NCBI GenBank assembly: GCA_964399965.1
Contig: CAYNRX010000043.1
Span: 1-16,814 of the forward strand
DNA from: UBA1381 sp964399965
GTDB taxonomy: Bacteria; Bacillota; Clostridia; UBA1381
DNA: 16,814 nucleotides
Direction: 5' to 3'
Below, piece after piece: positions 5,754 through 13,731 of the stretch (positions within the stretch are counted from its first letter, which is position 1; the number at the start of each line of letters is the position of its first letter). The notes under the pieces were generated by a model. The model did no database searches and was not told the DNA's origin. It saw only the letters and a list, made by a program, of their open reading frames with translations. The position numbers were made by a program, and so were the translations under genes.

Positions 5754-6797
5754 TCAAAGAATAATAAGCTCTTTGGGAGAATGTGTCAGATTTTCATACC
5801 CGTTTTCGGTGAGCACAGTAAGATCTTCTATCCTAACTCCTCCAAGCCCTTCAAGGTATATCCCCGGCTCAACAGTGACCGTCTGCCCCGGCTTCAGCTT
5901 CCTTGTATAGGATGGCGAAAGCGATGGCTGCTCATGTATCTCCAGCCCCACGCCATGACCGAGACCGTGGCCGAAATGCTCTCCATGACCGGCCGCGGCT
6001 ATAACGCTCCTTGCCGCATCATCCACCTCCGCCCCGGTCTTGCCTGGGGCAAGTGCTGCCAGCGCAGCCAGCTGCGCTCTAAGCGTCACCTCGTATATTT
6101 CCCGCTGCCAGTCAGCCGGAGAACCGAGCACAACCGTCCTCGTCATATCGGAGCAATAATGCTCAAACACACAGCCAAAATCAAGCGTTAAAAAATCTCC
6201 CTTTTCCAGCACTTTACCGGAAGCCGTCCCGTGCGGCATTGCCGAACGCACCCCAGATGCTGCTATCGTTTCAAACGACAACGCTTGCGCCCCCTGCCGT
6301 TTCATGAAAAACTCCAGATCCAGTGCGATCTCTCTTTCGGTACGGCCGGGGCGTATCCGCGGCAGGACATAGGAAAACGCTTCGTCTCCCAGCCGCTCCG
6401 CTTCCCGGATCGCCTCTATCTCCTCCGGCGATTTTACAAGCCTTATCGAAGAGATAGCCTCCTGCTTCTGCAAAATTTCCAGATTGGTATTCTCCAGCCT
6501 GGAAAACTCGCCAAGAGTGATATTTTCCTCCTCGCACCAAATATATTTTACGCCCAGATGGGCAAAAATATCGTTGTGATTTTTTTGTATTTTCAATACC
6601 TCAAAATCCGGCGACTGCACCCTTGCCTGCACGGTATAACGCGAATCAGTCAGCAGCAGCTTTTTATCATGCGATATGATAAGCCTTGCGTCCTCCGAGG
6701 TAAAGCCGCTGTAATAAAATATGTTAGCCTTTCCGGAGATGAACGCACATTCATCGTCTCCAAGCAGTTCCCGCAGCCTATCGACCCTTTTATTCAT
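5754..6797 (-). CDS. M24 family metallopeptidase (Xaa-Pro aminopeptidase/dipeptidase type)
   Basis: This is a 347-residue cytoplasmic peptidase of the pita-bread fold, expected to release N-terminal residues ahead of proline. Residues 1-120 form a creatinase-like N-terminal domain and the rest the catalytic domain. The five expected metal ligands are visible: D206 (TLDFGC), D217 (CSDMTRT), H281 (GHGLGHGVG), E310 (TVEPGIY) and E324 (VRIEDL), with supporting H189 (MPHG) and H288. The ATG at 6797 overlaps the aroQ stop by 8 bases; a GTG one codon earlier is an alternative, and GGAGG serves either. The next gene is efp, a conserved neighbour in Bacillota, but efp has its own promoter. Proline dipeptidase and aminopeptidase P activities cannot be told apart from sequence. 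Confidence 0.93.
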   Translation of the reverse strand: MNKRVDRLRELLGDDECAFISGKANIFYYSGFTSEDARLIISHDKKLLLTDSRYTVQARVQSPDFEVLKIQKNHNDIFAHLGVKYIWCEEENITLGEFSRLENTNLEILQKQEAISSIRLVKSPEEIEAIREAERLGDEAFSYVLPRIRPGRTEREIALDLEFFMKRQGAQALSFETIAASGVRSAMPHGTASGKVLEKGDFLTLDFGCVFEHYCSDMTRTVVLGSPADWQREIYEVTLRAQLAALAALAPGKTGAEVDDAARSVIAAAGHGEHFGHGLGHGVGLEIHEQPSLSPSYTRKLKPGQTVTVEPGIYLEGLGGVRIEDLTVLTENGYENLTHSPKELIIL

Positions 6798-7227
6798 CAC
6801 ACAACGCCTCCAATGCCAACAAATACCCCTTAAAGCCCAACCCGGCTATCTGTCCCCGGCATTCCGGAGCCGTAACCGAGCGGTGGCGGAATTCCTCCCG
6901 CTTATGGATATTGGAAATATGGACCTCGATGGCCGGAACGTCCACCGCCCCCAAAGCATCGCGCAGAGCATAAGAATAGTGCGTCCATGCCCCGGGATTG
7001 ATTATTATACCGTCATATTTTCCCAGGGCGGAATGGATGGCATTCACCGCCTCACCCTCGATATTCGTCTGGATAAAATCGACTGATGCGCCCAATTCCT
7101 CCGCCCGCGCCCGTATCATATCGCACAGCTCCGGGAGAGTATTTCTGCCGTATATCCCCGGCTCGCGTATGCCGAGCATGTTGAGGTTCACACCATTTAT
7201 TACCAATATCTTCTTCAACTCTATCAC
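6790..7227 (-). CDS. aroQ: Type II 3-dehydroquinate dehydratase
   Basis: AroQ converts 3-dehydroquinate to 3-dehydroshikimate in the shikimate pathway. The protein has 145 residues, normal for the dodecameric type II enzyme. Signatures are INGVNLNMLGIREPGIYG (the catalytic tyrosine is in the IYG segment), QTNIEGEAVNAIHSA, IINPGAWTHYSYALRDAL, and VEVHISN-like EVHISNIHKREEFRH with the catalytic histidine in the HISN segment. The start is a GTG at 7227, sharing bases with the ispG TGA stop (GTGA), with AAAGGA about 6 bases upstream. Both ends overlap their neighbours, so ispG, aroQ and the peptidase gene are translationally coupled. No other shikimate gene is present here. Confidence 0.96.
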   Translation of the reverse strand: MIELKKILVINGVNLNMLGIREPGIYGRNTLPELCDMIRARAEELGASVDFIQTNIEGEAVNAIHSALGKYDGIIINPGAWTHYSYALRDALGAVDVPAIEVHISNIHKREEFRHRSVTAPECRGQIAGLGFKGYLLALEALCDE

Positions 7228-8288
7228 TTCGCTTCCTTTTTCTCCGCCGCCAATATCTTGACTTCCTTCATCAGCTCTTCTACCAGCTTCTCCTGCGGTA
7301 CTTTGCGCAATATCTGACCCTTTTTGAACAAGAGACCTTCGCCGATGCCTCCAGCTATTCCGATGTCCGCCTCTCGCGCCTCACCCGGGCCGTTCACAGC
7401 GCAGCCCATGACGGCCACCTTTATATCGGCGTCTATAGTTTGCAGCTGCCTTTCGACTTCCTGGGCTATCGGTATCAGGTCTATCCGTGTCCGCCCGCAG
7501 GTCGGGCAGGATATCAGCTGCGGTGCCCTCATCAGCCCCAAAGCCTTGTATATCTCTATCGCTGCGTATATCTCCTCCACCGGATCAGCCGTCAGCGACA
7601 CCCTGACCGTATCGCCGATACCGTCCAAAAGAAGAGAGCCTATGCCGATAGCCGATTTTATCAGTCCGCCTTTAGCCGTCCCCGCTTCGGTAACGCCTAT
7701 ATGCAGCGGTATGTCGGACATCCTGTCAAACAGCCGATACGCCCCCGTCATGACCTTAAGGTCGGATCCTTTCATCGACACGACAATGTTATCATAGTCA
7801 AATTCATGCAGTATATCCACATGGCGCATCGCGCTTTCGCACAGTGCTTCGGCCGTGGGATGAGCATATTTCTGCAAAATATCCCGTTCCAGGGAACCGC
7901 CGTTCACGCCTATCCTTATCGGCACCTCACGTTCCTTCGCCATATCGACTACCTTTTTGATGTTTTCCCGGTCGCCGATATTACCCGGGTTTATCCTTAT
8001 CTTATCAACACCATTTTCCATCGCCTTTAACGCCAGGCGGTAATCGAAATGGATATCGGCCACCAGCGGTATGTGTATCCGCTTTTTTATCTCGCCTATG
8101 GCTTCGGCAGCCTCCATATCGGGCACTGCTGAGCGCACGATCTCGCATCCTGCTTCTTCAAGGCGCAGTATCTGTTCCACCGTTGCTTTAACATCGGCCG
8201 TATTCGTGTTTGTCATAGACTGTATCGCCGGCCGCCTTCCGCCGCCGATCACTACTCCGCCTATATTTACTTCTCTTCTCAATATCAT
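7224..8288 (-). CDS. ispG: (E)-4-hydroxy-3-methylbut-2-enyl-diphosphate synthase
   Basis: IspG (GcpE) reduces MEcPP to HMBPP, the penultimate MEP-pathway step, using a 4Fe-4S cluster. With the ATG at 8288 the protein has 354 residues, typical of the short bacterial form. The TIM-barrel part contains QSMTNTNTADV, LVADIHFDYRLAL, KIRINPGNIG and GVNGGSLE. The iron-sulfur domain has CPTCGRT (C261, C264) and MGCAVNGPGEA (C296, E303), the three cluster cysteines and the conserved glutamate. A TTG at 8327 would overlap rseP and add an unconserved tail; AGGGG lies just ahead of the ATG, slightly closer than usual. It lies 17 bases after rseP and overlaps aroQ. It works in the same pathway as dxr, two genes upstream. 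Confidence 0.96.
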   Translation of the reverse strand: MILRREVNIGGVVIGGGRRPAIQSMTNTNTADVKATVEQILRLEEAGCEIVRSAVPDMEAAEAIGEIKKRIHIPLVADIHFDYRLALKAMENGVDKIRINPGNIGDRENIKKVVDMAKEREVPIRIGVNGGSLERDILQKYAHPTAEALCESAMRHVDILHEFDYDNIVVSMKGSDLKVMTGAYRLFDRMSDIPLHIGVTEAGTAKGGLIKSAIGIGSLLLDGIGDTVRVSLTADPVEEIYAAIEIYKALGLMRAPQLISCPTCGRTRIDLIPIAQEVERQLQTIDADIKVAVMGCAVNGPGEAREADIGIAGGIGEGLLFKKGQILRKVPQEKLVEELMKEVKILAAEKKEAK

Positions 8289-8304
8289 CGCCCCTTGATC
8301 TTTC

Positions 8305-9462
8305 TCATCCCTTAAACAGGGAAACAATATCGTTAAATGATATGACCACGGCCAATGCCAGTATAAGAAGCATCCCTATCGCGTGGACTATCCCCTCTTT
8401 TTCCGGGGGTATTGGTTTCCTGCGCACAATCTCAATGAGCACGAACACTATCCGTCCTCCGTCCAGAGCCGGGAACGGCAGCAGGTTGAATATCCCCAGA
8501 TTTATCGTTAAAAGCGCCGCCATCGACGCCAGATTTTCCCATTCAAAACCGGGAGCTTCCACGACCGTATGCACCTCGCTCACGATACCCACAGGACCTG
8601 ACATCTGGTCTATATCCGCCCTGCCGGAAACAAGATCTATGAGCGCCCGGTATACAGCCTTTACCACATATCGCGTCATGTTATATGACTGCTCCCATAC
8701 ATTGAGAAAATTCACATCCTCATACACAGGCGTAAACCCTAGTATATATCCTTCAGAACGGCCTGTTTTTCCTATCAATTCCGCATCATAGGGAATTTCG
8801 TCACTATACGGTATATCCTGTCTCTCCCATACGCTGCCGTTTATCTCGCTTGTATAAACAACGCCGTCCTCATTATAGCTATACGTCTGGACTATCTGCG
8901 AAGGGTGCGCCGCAACGCTTATTTTTTCTCCGTCTCTTTTTATCGTGATCTCTATCTCATCATCACCGGTAAGTCCGCTCGTATACAGGCTCAGATCGCT
9001 GTAACAGCTGATACGCTTGCCGTTTAAACGCACTATCTCATCGCCCTCGCGGATACCGGCCGCTGCCAAATTGGAATATGGTATGACCGTATCCACCGAA
9101 TTTGTCACTATCGTCCCCTGTGCCGCCGTCACCACCACAAACAGCGCGAAGCCCAAAACCACGTTCAGAAACGCTCCCGCCACCAGCACCACCGCCTTTT
9201 TCCACGGCTTCTGCTTGTAGAATGCGCCCTCCTCATCGCTTTGGACGTCCTCGCCGACGAATTTGCAATATCCTCCCAAAGGTATCACTCTGATAGAATA
9301 CATAGTATCCTTATGCGTCCGCTTGAATATCGCCGGGCCGAAACCTATAGAAAATTCCGTCACCGGGATCCCCAAAAGCTTCGCCGAAATAAAATGGCCG
9401 AATTCATGAAGCGTTATCATGACCATGAAGATAACTATCGTTGCCACTATCGCCAACAACAT
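8305..9462 (-). CDS. rseP: RIP zinc metalloprotease RseP (site-2 protease)
   Basis: This is a 385-residue intramembrane protease that cuts membrane proteins such as anti-sigma factors or signal-peptide remnants. The zinc motif HEFGH is in the first membrane helix (H19, E20, H23). The third-ligand motif is in the C-terminal helix region, NLLPFPALDGGRIV. A PDZ domain lies between (about 110-180, with GIREGDEIVRLNGKRI). About four membrane segments are visible. The region around 190-240 has a longer, charged insertion (QTYSYNEDGVVYTSEINGS) between the PDZ and the membrane part. The ATG at 9462 lies 7 bases after the dxr stop; an in-frame TTG one codon earlier and two TTGs just after it also fit the AAGGAG SD. 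The cdsA-dxr-rseP-ispG order is characteristic of Bacillota. Confidence 0.95.
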   Translation of the reverse strand: MLLAIVATIVIFMVMITLHEFGHFISAKLLGIPVTEFSIGFGPAIFKRTHKDTMYSIRVIPLGGYCKFVGEDVQSDEEGAFYKQKPWKKAVVLVAGAFLNVVLGFALFVVVTAAQGTIVTNSVDTVIPYSNLAAAGIREGDEIVRLNGKRISCYSDLSLYTSGLTGDDEIEITIKRDGEKISVAAHPSQIVQTYSYNEDGVVYTSEINGSVWERQDIPYSDEIPYDAELIGKTGRSEGYILGFTPVYEDVNFLNVWEQSYNMTRYVVKAVYRALIDLVSGRADIDQMSGPVGIVSEVHTVVEAPGFEWENLASMAALLTINLGIFNLLPFPALDGGRIVFVLIEIVRRKPIPPEKEGIVHAIGMLLILALAVVISFNDIVSLFKG

Positions 9463-9469
9463 CAACTCC

Positions 9470-10618
9470 TTAAATAGACTTTACAAATTCCCTTGCCAGC
9501 CTGTCGGCCTCCATTATCGTTTCCAGATCGGGATCATCGGTATTTTTAGTATTCAGCATAGCTCTTTCTATGGCCTTCGCTATATCCAGATAACGGAGCT
9601 TCCCCTTTAAAAACAGCTCCACGGCCTCCTCATCGGCTCCGTTGAACACTGCCGGCATTATCCCTCCGGCGCGTCCGGCTGCATATGCCAGCTCTAACGC
9701 GGGGAACGTCTTTGTATCCGGCTCCTCGAACGTCAATCCGGAATAGGCCGTCAAGTCAAGCTCATTTCCCGCCATGGGGAACCTATGCGGATATGATAGA
9801 GCATACTGTATCGGCAGCTTCATATCAGGCGCTCCCAGCTGGGCTATCACTGCATTGTCGGTAAATTCCACCATCGAATGGACGATACTCTGACGGTGCA
9901 CAAGCACCTTTATCCTATCCACGCCGACTCCGAACAGCCAGCCGGCTTCCATGACCTCCAGCCCCTTGTTCACCAAGGTCGAAGAATCGATCGTCACCTT
10001 TGCCCCCATGTTCCAGTTGGGATGCTTTAGAGCCTGCTCCGGTGTAACATCCGCCAATTCGGCGCGCGTTTTCCCGAAAAACGGCCCTCCGGAGGCCGTA
10101 AGCAATATCCTTTTTATCTCTGAATGCGACCGGCAGCCCTCAAGAGACTGGAATATCGCCGAATGTTCGCTATCCACCGGCAGAAGTCTCACTTTATGCT
10201 CTCTTGCCAGCTTTGTTACGATATGTCCCCCGGTCACCAGCGTTTCCTTGTTGGCCAAGGCAATATCCTTTCCTGCCTTTATCGCTTCTATCGTCGGAGC
10301 CAGGCCGGAAATGCCTACGACGGCAGTCACAACGATCCTCGTCTTCTCAGCAGTCGCCACCTCTATGAGCCCTTCTTCTCCGCCGACTACCTTTATATCG
10401 GTATCAGCCAGAGCCGTCTTTAACAGCCGCGCCTTTTTCTCATCAACAACGCAGACTATCTGCGGCTGAAACTCCCGCGCCTGCTTTTCCAAAAGCTCGA
10501 TATTGCCGTAAGCGGACAAGCCGCGCACCTTTATACCGGGATAATTCCTCGCTATTTCCAGCGTCTGCGTCCCGATAGAGCCGGTAGAGCCGAGCAATGA
10601 TATTTCCTGTGTAAACAT
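9470..10618 (-). CDS. dxr: 1-deoxy-D-xylulose-5-phosphate reductoisomerase
   Basis: Dxr makes 2-C-methyl-D-erythritol 4-phosphate, the first committed MEP step, using NADPH and a divalent metal. The 382-residue length is normal. The NADPH loop is GSTGSIGTQTLEI (about 10-22). Further motifs are LANKETLVTGG (121-131), LPVDSEHSAIFQ with metal ligands D149 and E151, TASGGPF (174-180), HPNWNMGAKVTIDSSTLVNKG and the metal-binding NKGLEVMEA segment, and the C-terminal helical domain. The ATG at 10618 is preceded by AAAGGACG. It lies 34 bases after cdsA and 7 bases before rseP within one operon. Confidence 0.98.
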   Translation of the reverse strand: MFTQEISLLGSTGSIGTQTLEIARNYPGIKVRGLSAYGNIELLEKQAREFQPQIVCVVDEKKARLLKTALADTDIKVVGGEEGLIEVATAEKTRIVVTAVVGISGLAPTIEAIKAGKDIALANKETLVTGGHIVTKLAREHKVRLLPVDSEHSAIFQSLEGCRSHSEIKRILLTASGGPFFGKTRAELADVTPEQALKHPNWNMGAKVTIDSSTLVNKGLEVMEAGWLFGVGVDRIKVLVHRQSIVHSMVEFTDNAVIAQLGAPDMKLPIQYALSYPHRFPMAGNELDLTAYSGLTFEEPDTKTFPALELAYAAGRAGGIMPAVFNGADEEAVELFLKGKLRYLDIAKAIERAMLNTKNTDDPDLETIMEADRLAREFVKSI

Positions 10619-10652
10619 ATATCTATCGTCCTTTCCGCTGTAAATCCGCCGT

Positions 10653-11462
10653 TTATCCGCATAAAGTGAGGAACCTGAAAAAGTAATATACGACCGGCGT
10701 CAAGAATATCACGCTGTCGAAACGGTCAAGTATCCCGCCATGCCCGGGGAATATCTTGCCGAAATCTTTGACCCCATAATCGCGCTTTATCGCCGACGCC
10801 GAAAGATCCCCCAGCTGCGCCGCCACCGATGCGCAGGCCGCAAATATGACCAGTTTAATAATGCCCGATACCGTCATATCAAAGGCCACTATGTTAAAGC
10901 AATATCTTAAGATGAGCACATATATCAGGTTGCAGACGATACAGCCCAGCACGCCGCCTATAGCGCCCTCTACCGTTTTTTTGGGGCTGACCTTCGGTAT
11001 CAGCTTATGGCGTCCGAAGCCCCTGCCCGCAAAATACGCGCTAGTATCCGTCGTCCAGGCACTTAAGAATACGAAAAACACTCCCGCTACACCATATCCC
11101 ATCATCGTCCGTGAAAGCGTGTTCATGAAGTATGTAACGAATACCGTACACAAGAACGATGCGGCTACATCTTTGAAATGCACCCTCTCATGCAGTACCA
11201 CACCCGCTAAAAGGTGCAGCATGACAGCCGCACATATAGCCGGCGAAGCATAGCCGGTAAACATCCCAGCCGTCATAATTACGGCGCTCAAGTATCCTAT
11301 CGCCGTAATTATCAGGTGATTTTTGATCGTCGCATAAAACTCCCACAGCATACCGGCCGCAAATATACCCACCGCCACGGCGAATATCACACTGTTCTGC
11401 GGTATCAGCACCGCCGCCAAAATAACCAGTCCCACCACCGATGTGATCACTCTCTGAAGCAT
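10653..11462 (-). CDS. cdsA: Phosphatidate cytidylyltransferase (CDP-diacylglycerol synthase)
   Basis: CdsA makes CDP-diacylglycerol from phosphatidate and CTP at the membrane, the branch point of phospholipid synthesis. The protein has 269 residues and about eight hydrophobic segments. The family signature is near the C-terminus: SPKKTVEGAIGGVLGC, then AAQLGDLSASAIKRDYGVKDFGKIFPGHGGILDRFDS. The acidic residues for metal and the KD-F-P-GHGG-DR-DS block are intact. The ATG at 11462 directly follows an in-frame stop, so an earlier start is excluded. Its SD is weak (a GGAAAGG lies farther than usual upstream), so translation may depend on coupling with uppS, 33 bases away. Confidence 0.96.
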   Translation of the reverse strand: MLQRVITSVVGLVILAAVLIPQNSVIFAVAVGIFAAGMLWEFYATIKNHLIITAIGYLSAVIMTAGMFTGYASPAICAAVMLHLLAGVVLHERVHFKDVAASFLCTVFVTYFMNTLSRTMMGYGVAGVFFVFLSAWTTDTSAYFAGRGFGRHKLIPKVSPKKTVEGAIGGVLGCIVCNLIYVLILRYCFNIVAFDMTVSGIIKLVIFAACASVAAQLGDLSASAIKRDYGVKDFGKIFPGHGGILDRFDSVIFLTPVVYYFFRFLTLCG

Positions 11463-11495
11463 CTATTTCTCACAGCCTTTCCGACCTCTTGAGCA

Positions 11496-12233
11496 TCATA
11501 CCCCGCCGAATCTCCGCCCGCGTCCCTGATACTCAATCAGCGCCTCATGCAGATCCCGTACCGAGAAATCCGGCCACAGCTTATCCGTGAAGTAAAGCTC
11601 TGCGTAGCTTATCTGCCACAGCATGAAATTGCTCAGCCGCAGCTCTCCGCTGGTCCTTATAAGAAAGTCCACATCCGGCTGTCCCCTCGTGTACAAATGA
11701 TCATTGATAACGCTGTCGTCTATCTCCTCCGCCTTGAGCCGTCCCTCGTGCACATCCTCGCTTATCCGGCGCACCGCATTCACGATCTCTTCCCGGGAGC
11801 CATAATTCAAGGCGATATTCATCACTATGCCGGTATTGTTTTTTGTAAACTCCTCGGTCTTTATTATCTGCTCCTGTATTTCCTGCGAAAGCTTCTTCCT
11901 GGAGCCTATCGCACGTACAACTACGTTCTCCCCGGCCAGCGACCGCTCCGCATCGCGCAGATAGCTCAAAAGCAGACCCATCAAATAATCGACCTCCGCC
12001 TGCGGCCTTGACCAATTCTCTGTTGAGAACGCATAAACAGTTATATATTTTATACCCAGCTTGTTACATTCTGTAACAATTTTCTTTAGATTATCCGCCC
12101 CTGCCGAATGCCCTGCGCTCCGGGGCAGACCACGTTTTTTTGCCCAGCGGCCGTTTCCGTCCATTATTACGCCGATATGCACCGGCAGTTTAGCCAGATC
12201 AAGCTCGGTCTTTATCTTTTTGCGAAAAAACAT
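11496..12233 (-). CDS. uppS: Isoprenyl transferase (undecaprenyl diphosphate synthase)
   Basis: UppS condenses isopentenyl diphosphate onto farnesyl diphosphate to give undecaprenyl diphosphate, the lipid carrier for wall polymers. From the ATG at 12233 the protein has 245 residues. Motifs are VIMDGNGRWAKKRGLPRSAGH with catalytic D25, YAFSTENWSRP, NIALNYGSREEI, and DFLIRTSGELRLSNFMLWQISYAELYFTD, ending GRGRRFGG. This ATG was chosen because AAGGGG lies 7 bases upstream; an ATG two codons earlier would sit on the SD, and the frame open to 12284 runs through an intergenic hairpin. It uses precursors from the MEP enzymes Dxr and IspG encoded in the same operon. Confidence 0.96.
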   Translation of the reverse strand: MFFRKKIKTELDLAKLPVHIGVIMDGNGRWAKKRGLPRSAGHSAGADNLKKIVTECNKLGIKYITVYAFSTENWSRPQAEVDYLMGLLLSYLRDAERSLAGENVVVRAIGSRKKLSQEIQEQIIKTEEFTKNNTGIVMNIALNYGSREEIVNAVRRISEDVHEGRLKAEEIDDSVINDHLYTRGQPDVDFLIRTSGELRLSNFMLWQISYAELYFTDKLWPDFSVRDLHEALIEYQGRGRRFGGV

Positions 12234-12255
12234 CTTCATTCCCCTTAAACTTCCA

Positions 12256-12286
12256 CAGTGCCGCCATGGGTCACACGGCGGCACTG
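12256..12286 (-). other. Stem-loop between frr and uppS
   Basis: CAGTGCCGCC pairs perfectly with GGCGGCACTG (10 bp, 11-base loop). There is no T-run on either strand, so it is unlikely to terminate transcription. A second, weaker hairpin (CCCG/CGGG plus TTTTA/TAAAA, 12316-12338) directly follows the frr stop. Together they occupy most of the 105-base gap and could be RNA processing or stability elements separating translation genes from lipid genes. Confidence 0.55.
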
Positions 12287-12338
12287 CTTCTATTCGTTAT
12301 TCTATGCCGGAAGCCCCCGTTTTATAATAAAATACGGG

Positions 12339-12890
12339 TCATATCTCCATGATCTCTTTTTCCTTGGCGGCAGATATCTGATCAAGCTCCTTTATATATT
12401 TGTCGGTCAGATTCTGCACATCCTTTTCGATACCCTTGAGATCGTCCTCGGTTATCTCGCCGTTCTTTTTCTGCGCCTTGAAATCGTCCATAGCATCGCG
12501 GCGTATATTCCTTATCTGTATCTTTGCCTCTTCGGTATATTTCTTGACCTGCTTGACAAGCTCTTTTCTTCTCTCCTCGGTCAGCGGAGGGAAATTCAGC
12601 CTTATGACCTTGCCGTCATTCTGCGGCGAAAGCCCTATATCCGCTTTCTGGATCGCCTTCTCCACCTCGCGCAGGATGCCGCCGTCCCACGGCTGTACTA
12701 CCAAAAGCCTTGGCTCCGGAGAGGATATCGTCCCCAGCTGGGCTATCGGCGTCGGCGTACCGTAATATTCCACGAATACCTTGTCCAGCACCGAGGCATT
12801 GGCGCGACCGGCACGTATCGTCTTAAGCTCGCTGGCATAACCGTTGATGCGCTTTTCCATTCTTGCTTCTATTTCCGGATATTTTCCCAT
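12339..12890 (-). CDS. frr: Ribosome recycling factor
   Basis: RRF splits post-termination ribosomes together with EF-G. The protein has 183 residues, close to the family's usual 185. Family blocks are ELKTIRAGRANASVLDKVFVEYYGTPTPI, QPWDGGILREVEKAI, LNFPPLTEERRKELVKQVKKYTEEAKIQIRNIRRDA (helical domain) and the C-terminal DKYIKELDQISAAKEKEIMEI. The ATG at 12890 follows GGAAGTAAG. It lies 24 bases after pyrH, the usual pyrH-frr pair. Confidence 0.98.
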   Translation of the reverse strand: MGKYPEIEARMEKRINGYASELKTIRAGRANASVLDKVFVEYYGTPTPIAQLGTISSPEPRLLVVQPWDGGILREVEKAIQKADIGLSPQNDGKVIRLNFPPLTEERRKELVKQVKKYTEEAKIQIRNIRRDAMDDFKAQKKNGEITEDDLKGIEKDVQNLTDKYIKELDQISAAKEKEIMEI

Positions 12891-12914
12891 GATCTTACTT
12901 CCTTTCCATATAAT

Positions 12915-13637
12915 TTATTTTCTTATACCGTCATTTGATACGTACGTTCCTATCGGCTCTCCCATTACCGCTCTTTCCAGATTCTCCGGATCGCTGATAC
13001 CGAAAACAAGTATCGGCATATGATTATCCCGGCACATGGACGCGGCTGTCGCATCCATTACGCCCAGGCTCATGCTCAGTATCTCGGTATAGGTGAGCGA
13101 ATCGTACTTCTTTGCCTCGGGGTTCTTGGCCGGATCGGAATCGTATACTGCATCGACCTTCTTGGCCAGAAGTATTATATCGGCCTCTATTTCCACCGCT
13201 CTTAAAGCCGCAGCCGTATCGGTGGACATGAACGGATTGCCTGTTCCGCAGCCGAATATCACCACTCTGCCCTTTTCCAGATGCCTTACGGCCTTTCCGC
13301 GGATATAAAACTCCGCTATCTGCCTCATCTCGATACCGGTCTGAACCCTTGTTTCCACGCCGCAGTTCTCAAGCGAAGAACACAGCGCCAAAGCGTTTAT
13401 AGCTGTTGCCAGCATACCCATGTGGTCGGCGCGCGTCCTGTCCATATTCTCGCCGCTTCTTCCTCTCCAGATATTTCCGCCGCCGACAACTATCGCCACC
13501 TGCACGCCCATATCGCTTACTTTTTTGACGTGCTGGCAAATCTTGGCTATGGTGTCCTCGTCAAGACCGAAACCGTTCTTTCCCGCCAGCGCCTCGCCGC
13601 TGATCTTGATAAGCACGCGTTTGTACTTTGCTCCCAT
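12915..13637 (-). CDS. pyrH: UMP kinase
   Basis: PyrH phosphorylates UMP to UDP with ATP; the bacterial enzyme is a hexameric amino-acid-kinase-fold protein. The 240-residue length is normal. Motifs are VLIKISGEALAG, VVGGGNIWRGR, ADHMGMLATAINALAL, GCGTGNPFMSTDTAAALRAVEI, and VDAVYDSDPAKNPEAKKYDSL. The ATG at 13637 has GGAGGG about 7 bases upstream. The 94-base gap to tsf contains a strong terminator and no clear promoter, so expression seems to depend on read-through from rpsB-tsf. Confidence 0.98.
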   Translation of the reverse strand: MGAKYKRVLIKISGEALAGKNGFGLDEDTIAKICQHVKKVSDMGVQVAIVVGGGNIWRGRSGENMDRTRADHMGMLATAINALALCSSLENCGVETRVQTGIEMRQIAEFYIRGKAVRHLEKGRVVIFGCGTGNPFMSTDTAAALRAVEIEADIILLAKKVDAVYDSDPAKNPEAKKYDSLTYTEILSMSLGVMDATAASMCRDNHMPILVFGISDPENLERAVMGEPIGTYVSNDGIRK

Positions 13638-13650
13638 TGCTTTCCCTCCT

Positions 13651-13665
13651 TATGTATATTACATA
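13651..13665. promoter_or_regulatory. Short palindrome ahead of pyrH
   Basis: TATGTA-TAT-TACATA is a perfect 6-bp inverted repeat between the tsf terminator and the pyrH SD. It could be a small operator-like site or simply AT-rich symmetry. No promoter hexamers at good spacing are associated with it. Confidence 0.3.
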
Positions 13666-13670
13666 TGTTC

Positions 13671-13711
13671 AAAAAAAGGGGAACACATATATTTTGCATA
13701 AAGTGTTCCCC
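13671..13711 (-). terminator. Terminator after tsf
   Basis: On the minus strand GGGGAACAC pairs with GTGTTCCCC (9 bp, 16-base loop) followed by seven T's. It begins about 20 bases after the tsf stop. It probably lowers rather than abolishes transcription into pyrH. Confidence 0.88.
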
Positions 13712-13731
13712 TCCTTTGTTTTCAAAATTTT

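Noticed and set aside
7440..8030. 196-codon plus-strand open frame opposite ispG
   Set aside because: A by-product of codon bias on the minus strand; ispG is unambiguous and complete.
12258..12938. 226-codon plus-strand open frame opposite frr
   Set aside because: It is antisense to frr and no translation signals are seen.
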